Shown here: piece after piece, positions 5,420-6,199 of the stretch
Position numbering within the stretch: the first letter of the stretch is position 1
Layout of the letters: each line of letters begins with the position of its first letter
Origin: an uncultured Anaerosacchariphilus sp.
GTDB taxonomy: Bacteria > Bacillota > Clostridia > Lachnospirales > Lachnospiraceae
Length of the DNA: 6,199 nucleotides
Direction of reading: 5' to 3'
Assembly (NCBI GenBank): GCA_934373375.1
Contig: CAKROP010000134.1
Span: 1-6,199, forward strand
Notes under the pieces: model-generated
What the model was told of the DNA's origin: nothing
What the model saw: only the letters and a program-made list of their open reading frames with translations
Database searches by the model: none
Translations under genes and position numbers: made by a program

Positions 5420-6199
5420 AAAATTTCTGCCAATAAAAATTTTCGAAAAACGAAAAAATTATGATGAGCGAAGCACCGAAGGAGGCGGCGATAGCAAGGA
5501 ACCTTCATGGGTGCTGCATGGGGAGACTTTGTCTGCACATTCTGCTCATTTACGGAAAGAAATTAGTGAAATAAAAGGAAGACTTGAAATCCATGAGCAA
5601 AAGCAGTCTGTATTTCCAATGTTAATTGCAACAACAATGCATGGTGATGCGCTTGCAAAATCGCACAGGGGCAGAGTTACAAATGTTTTGGAAGCAGATG
5701 GAAACGATAATGTAATTGGAATGGATGGAAAAGACCGAATTTTGTCCCTTGTAGAAAGCAGAAGTGTACTCGATTCTATGGAACAACAGCTTTGCGGCGA
5801 AGAAAATGCTACGGTAATATCTTCAATTTCGGAAATAGAACCGTATCAGTCCTATGTTGCGCCTTTTGAAAAAGAGAATCATTCATATCGTATTCGGTTA
5901 ATAGATTATAATGATTTTGACAGAAATAACCTTGTCAGAATCATGTTTGAACAGTATTGTCGTGAGAGAAACATCGAAGTAAAAGCAAAGGTTCGTTTTA
6001 CATCAGATATGATAATTTATCGTGTAACGATTGATTCTGCAGATATGTTAGGAGAACTGCGGCAATTTGAAGGATTATACTCTGCAGAAATTACCCAGCC
6101 TGTCTATGCTGTAGCAGATGATGTGGTCGCGGATTCAGGGATTGAAGTAAAAGAGCCAGATGATTATGAGGAGTATCCGGTCATTGGAGTGCTTGATTC
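5409..6199 (+). CDS. Subtilisin-like (S8) serine protease, IetS-like, N-terminal part (3' end outside window)
   Basis: The frame is open from TTG 5409 to the window edge (263 codons). It begins SNKKFLPIKIFEKRKNYDER and continues with TEGGGDSKEPSWVL, an N-terminal block I associate with the subtilases paired with AAA ATPases. A long mixed helix/strand region follows (about residues 40-240, no signal peptide or membrane segment). The last visible residues, YPVIGVLDS, are the start of the S8 catalytic-Asp motif, with Asp263 as the candidate catalytic residue. The His and Ser motifs of the catalytic triad must lie downstream. Without a signal peptide the protease should act in the cytoplasm, unlike secreted subtilisins. 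In the IetAS model it is the effector, presumably cleaving host proteins or phage targets, with the ATPase as its partner. The TTG start is set by the perfect RBS at 5396-5403. The S8 call rests on one motif plus context. Confidence 0.85.
   Translation, partial: MSNKKFLPIKIFEKRKNYDERSTEGGGDSKEPSWVLHGETLSAHSAHLRKEISEIKGRLEIHEQKQSVFPMLIATTMHGDALAKSHRGRVTNVLEADGNDNVIGMDGKDRILSLVESRSVLDSMEQQLCGEENATVISSISEIEPYQSYVAPFEKENHSYRIRLIDYNDFDRNNLVRIMFEQYCRERNIEVKAKVRFTSDMIIYRVTIDSADMLGELRQFEGLYSAEITQPVYAVADDVVADSGIEVKEPDDYEEYPVIGVLD

Noticed and set aside
1..6199. CRISPR array, tRNA or rRNA genes, insertion-sequence transposase, riboswitch
   Set aside because: No regularly spaced repeats, no cloverleaf-like or rRNA sequence, no DDE or recombinase motifs, and no recognisable riboswitch core were seen on either strand.

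Overview
The window looks like a chromosomal stretch from a gut-type Clostridia bacterium, most likely Lachnospiraceae or a close relative. This rests on the style of the GatB, TruA and cold-shock proteins, strong GGAGG ribosome binding sites and a moderately GC-rich codon pattern in the housekeeping part. No rRNA or species-specific marker is present, so the taxonomic call is an inference.

Layout. Bases 1-645 are the 3' end of gatB (+), followed by a bidirectional hairpin terminator (675-728) shared with a convergent cold-shock gene (815-1015, -). A compact pair of divergent promoters (1075-1103 for csp, 1123-1151 for the opposite direction) separates csp from a short metal-dependent amidohydrolase (1204-2085, +). 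The tRNA pseudouridine synthase truA (2114-2854, +) follows and is probably co-transcribed with it. A second hairpin (2862-2880) ends a convergent minus-strand gene for a small membrane-anchored zinc-ribbon protein (2894-3364). Immediately upstream of that gene is what looks like the 5'-truncated remnant of another minus-strand gene (3345-3512).

From 3640 a lipoprotein solute-binding gene of the NMT1/THI5-like (SsuA/TauA) ABC-transporter type begins normally but stops after 158 codons. Family resemblance ends near base 4098, where the DNA changes abruptly to AT-rich sequence. Beyond this junction lies a different kind of cargo. An extended -10 promoter (4261-4289) drives a AAA+ ATPase (4316-5419). 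Overlapping its end by 11 bases is a subtilisin-like (S8) serine protease gene that starts at TTG 5409 and runs off the window just as the catalytic-Asp motif appears.

The AAA ATPase plus subtilase pair has the architecture of IetA/IetS. That pair was first described as a plasmid stability/toxin-antitoxin pair on an Agrobacterium Ti plasmid and later reported as an anti-phage system. The most interesting reading of the window is therefore an ietAS-like defence or addiction module that landed in, or replaced the end of, a nutrient transporter gene. The right-hand boundary, the rest of the protease and any integrase lie outside the window.
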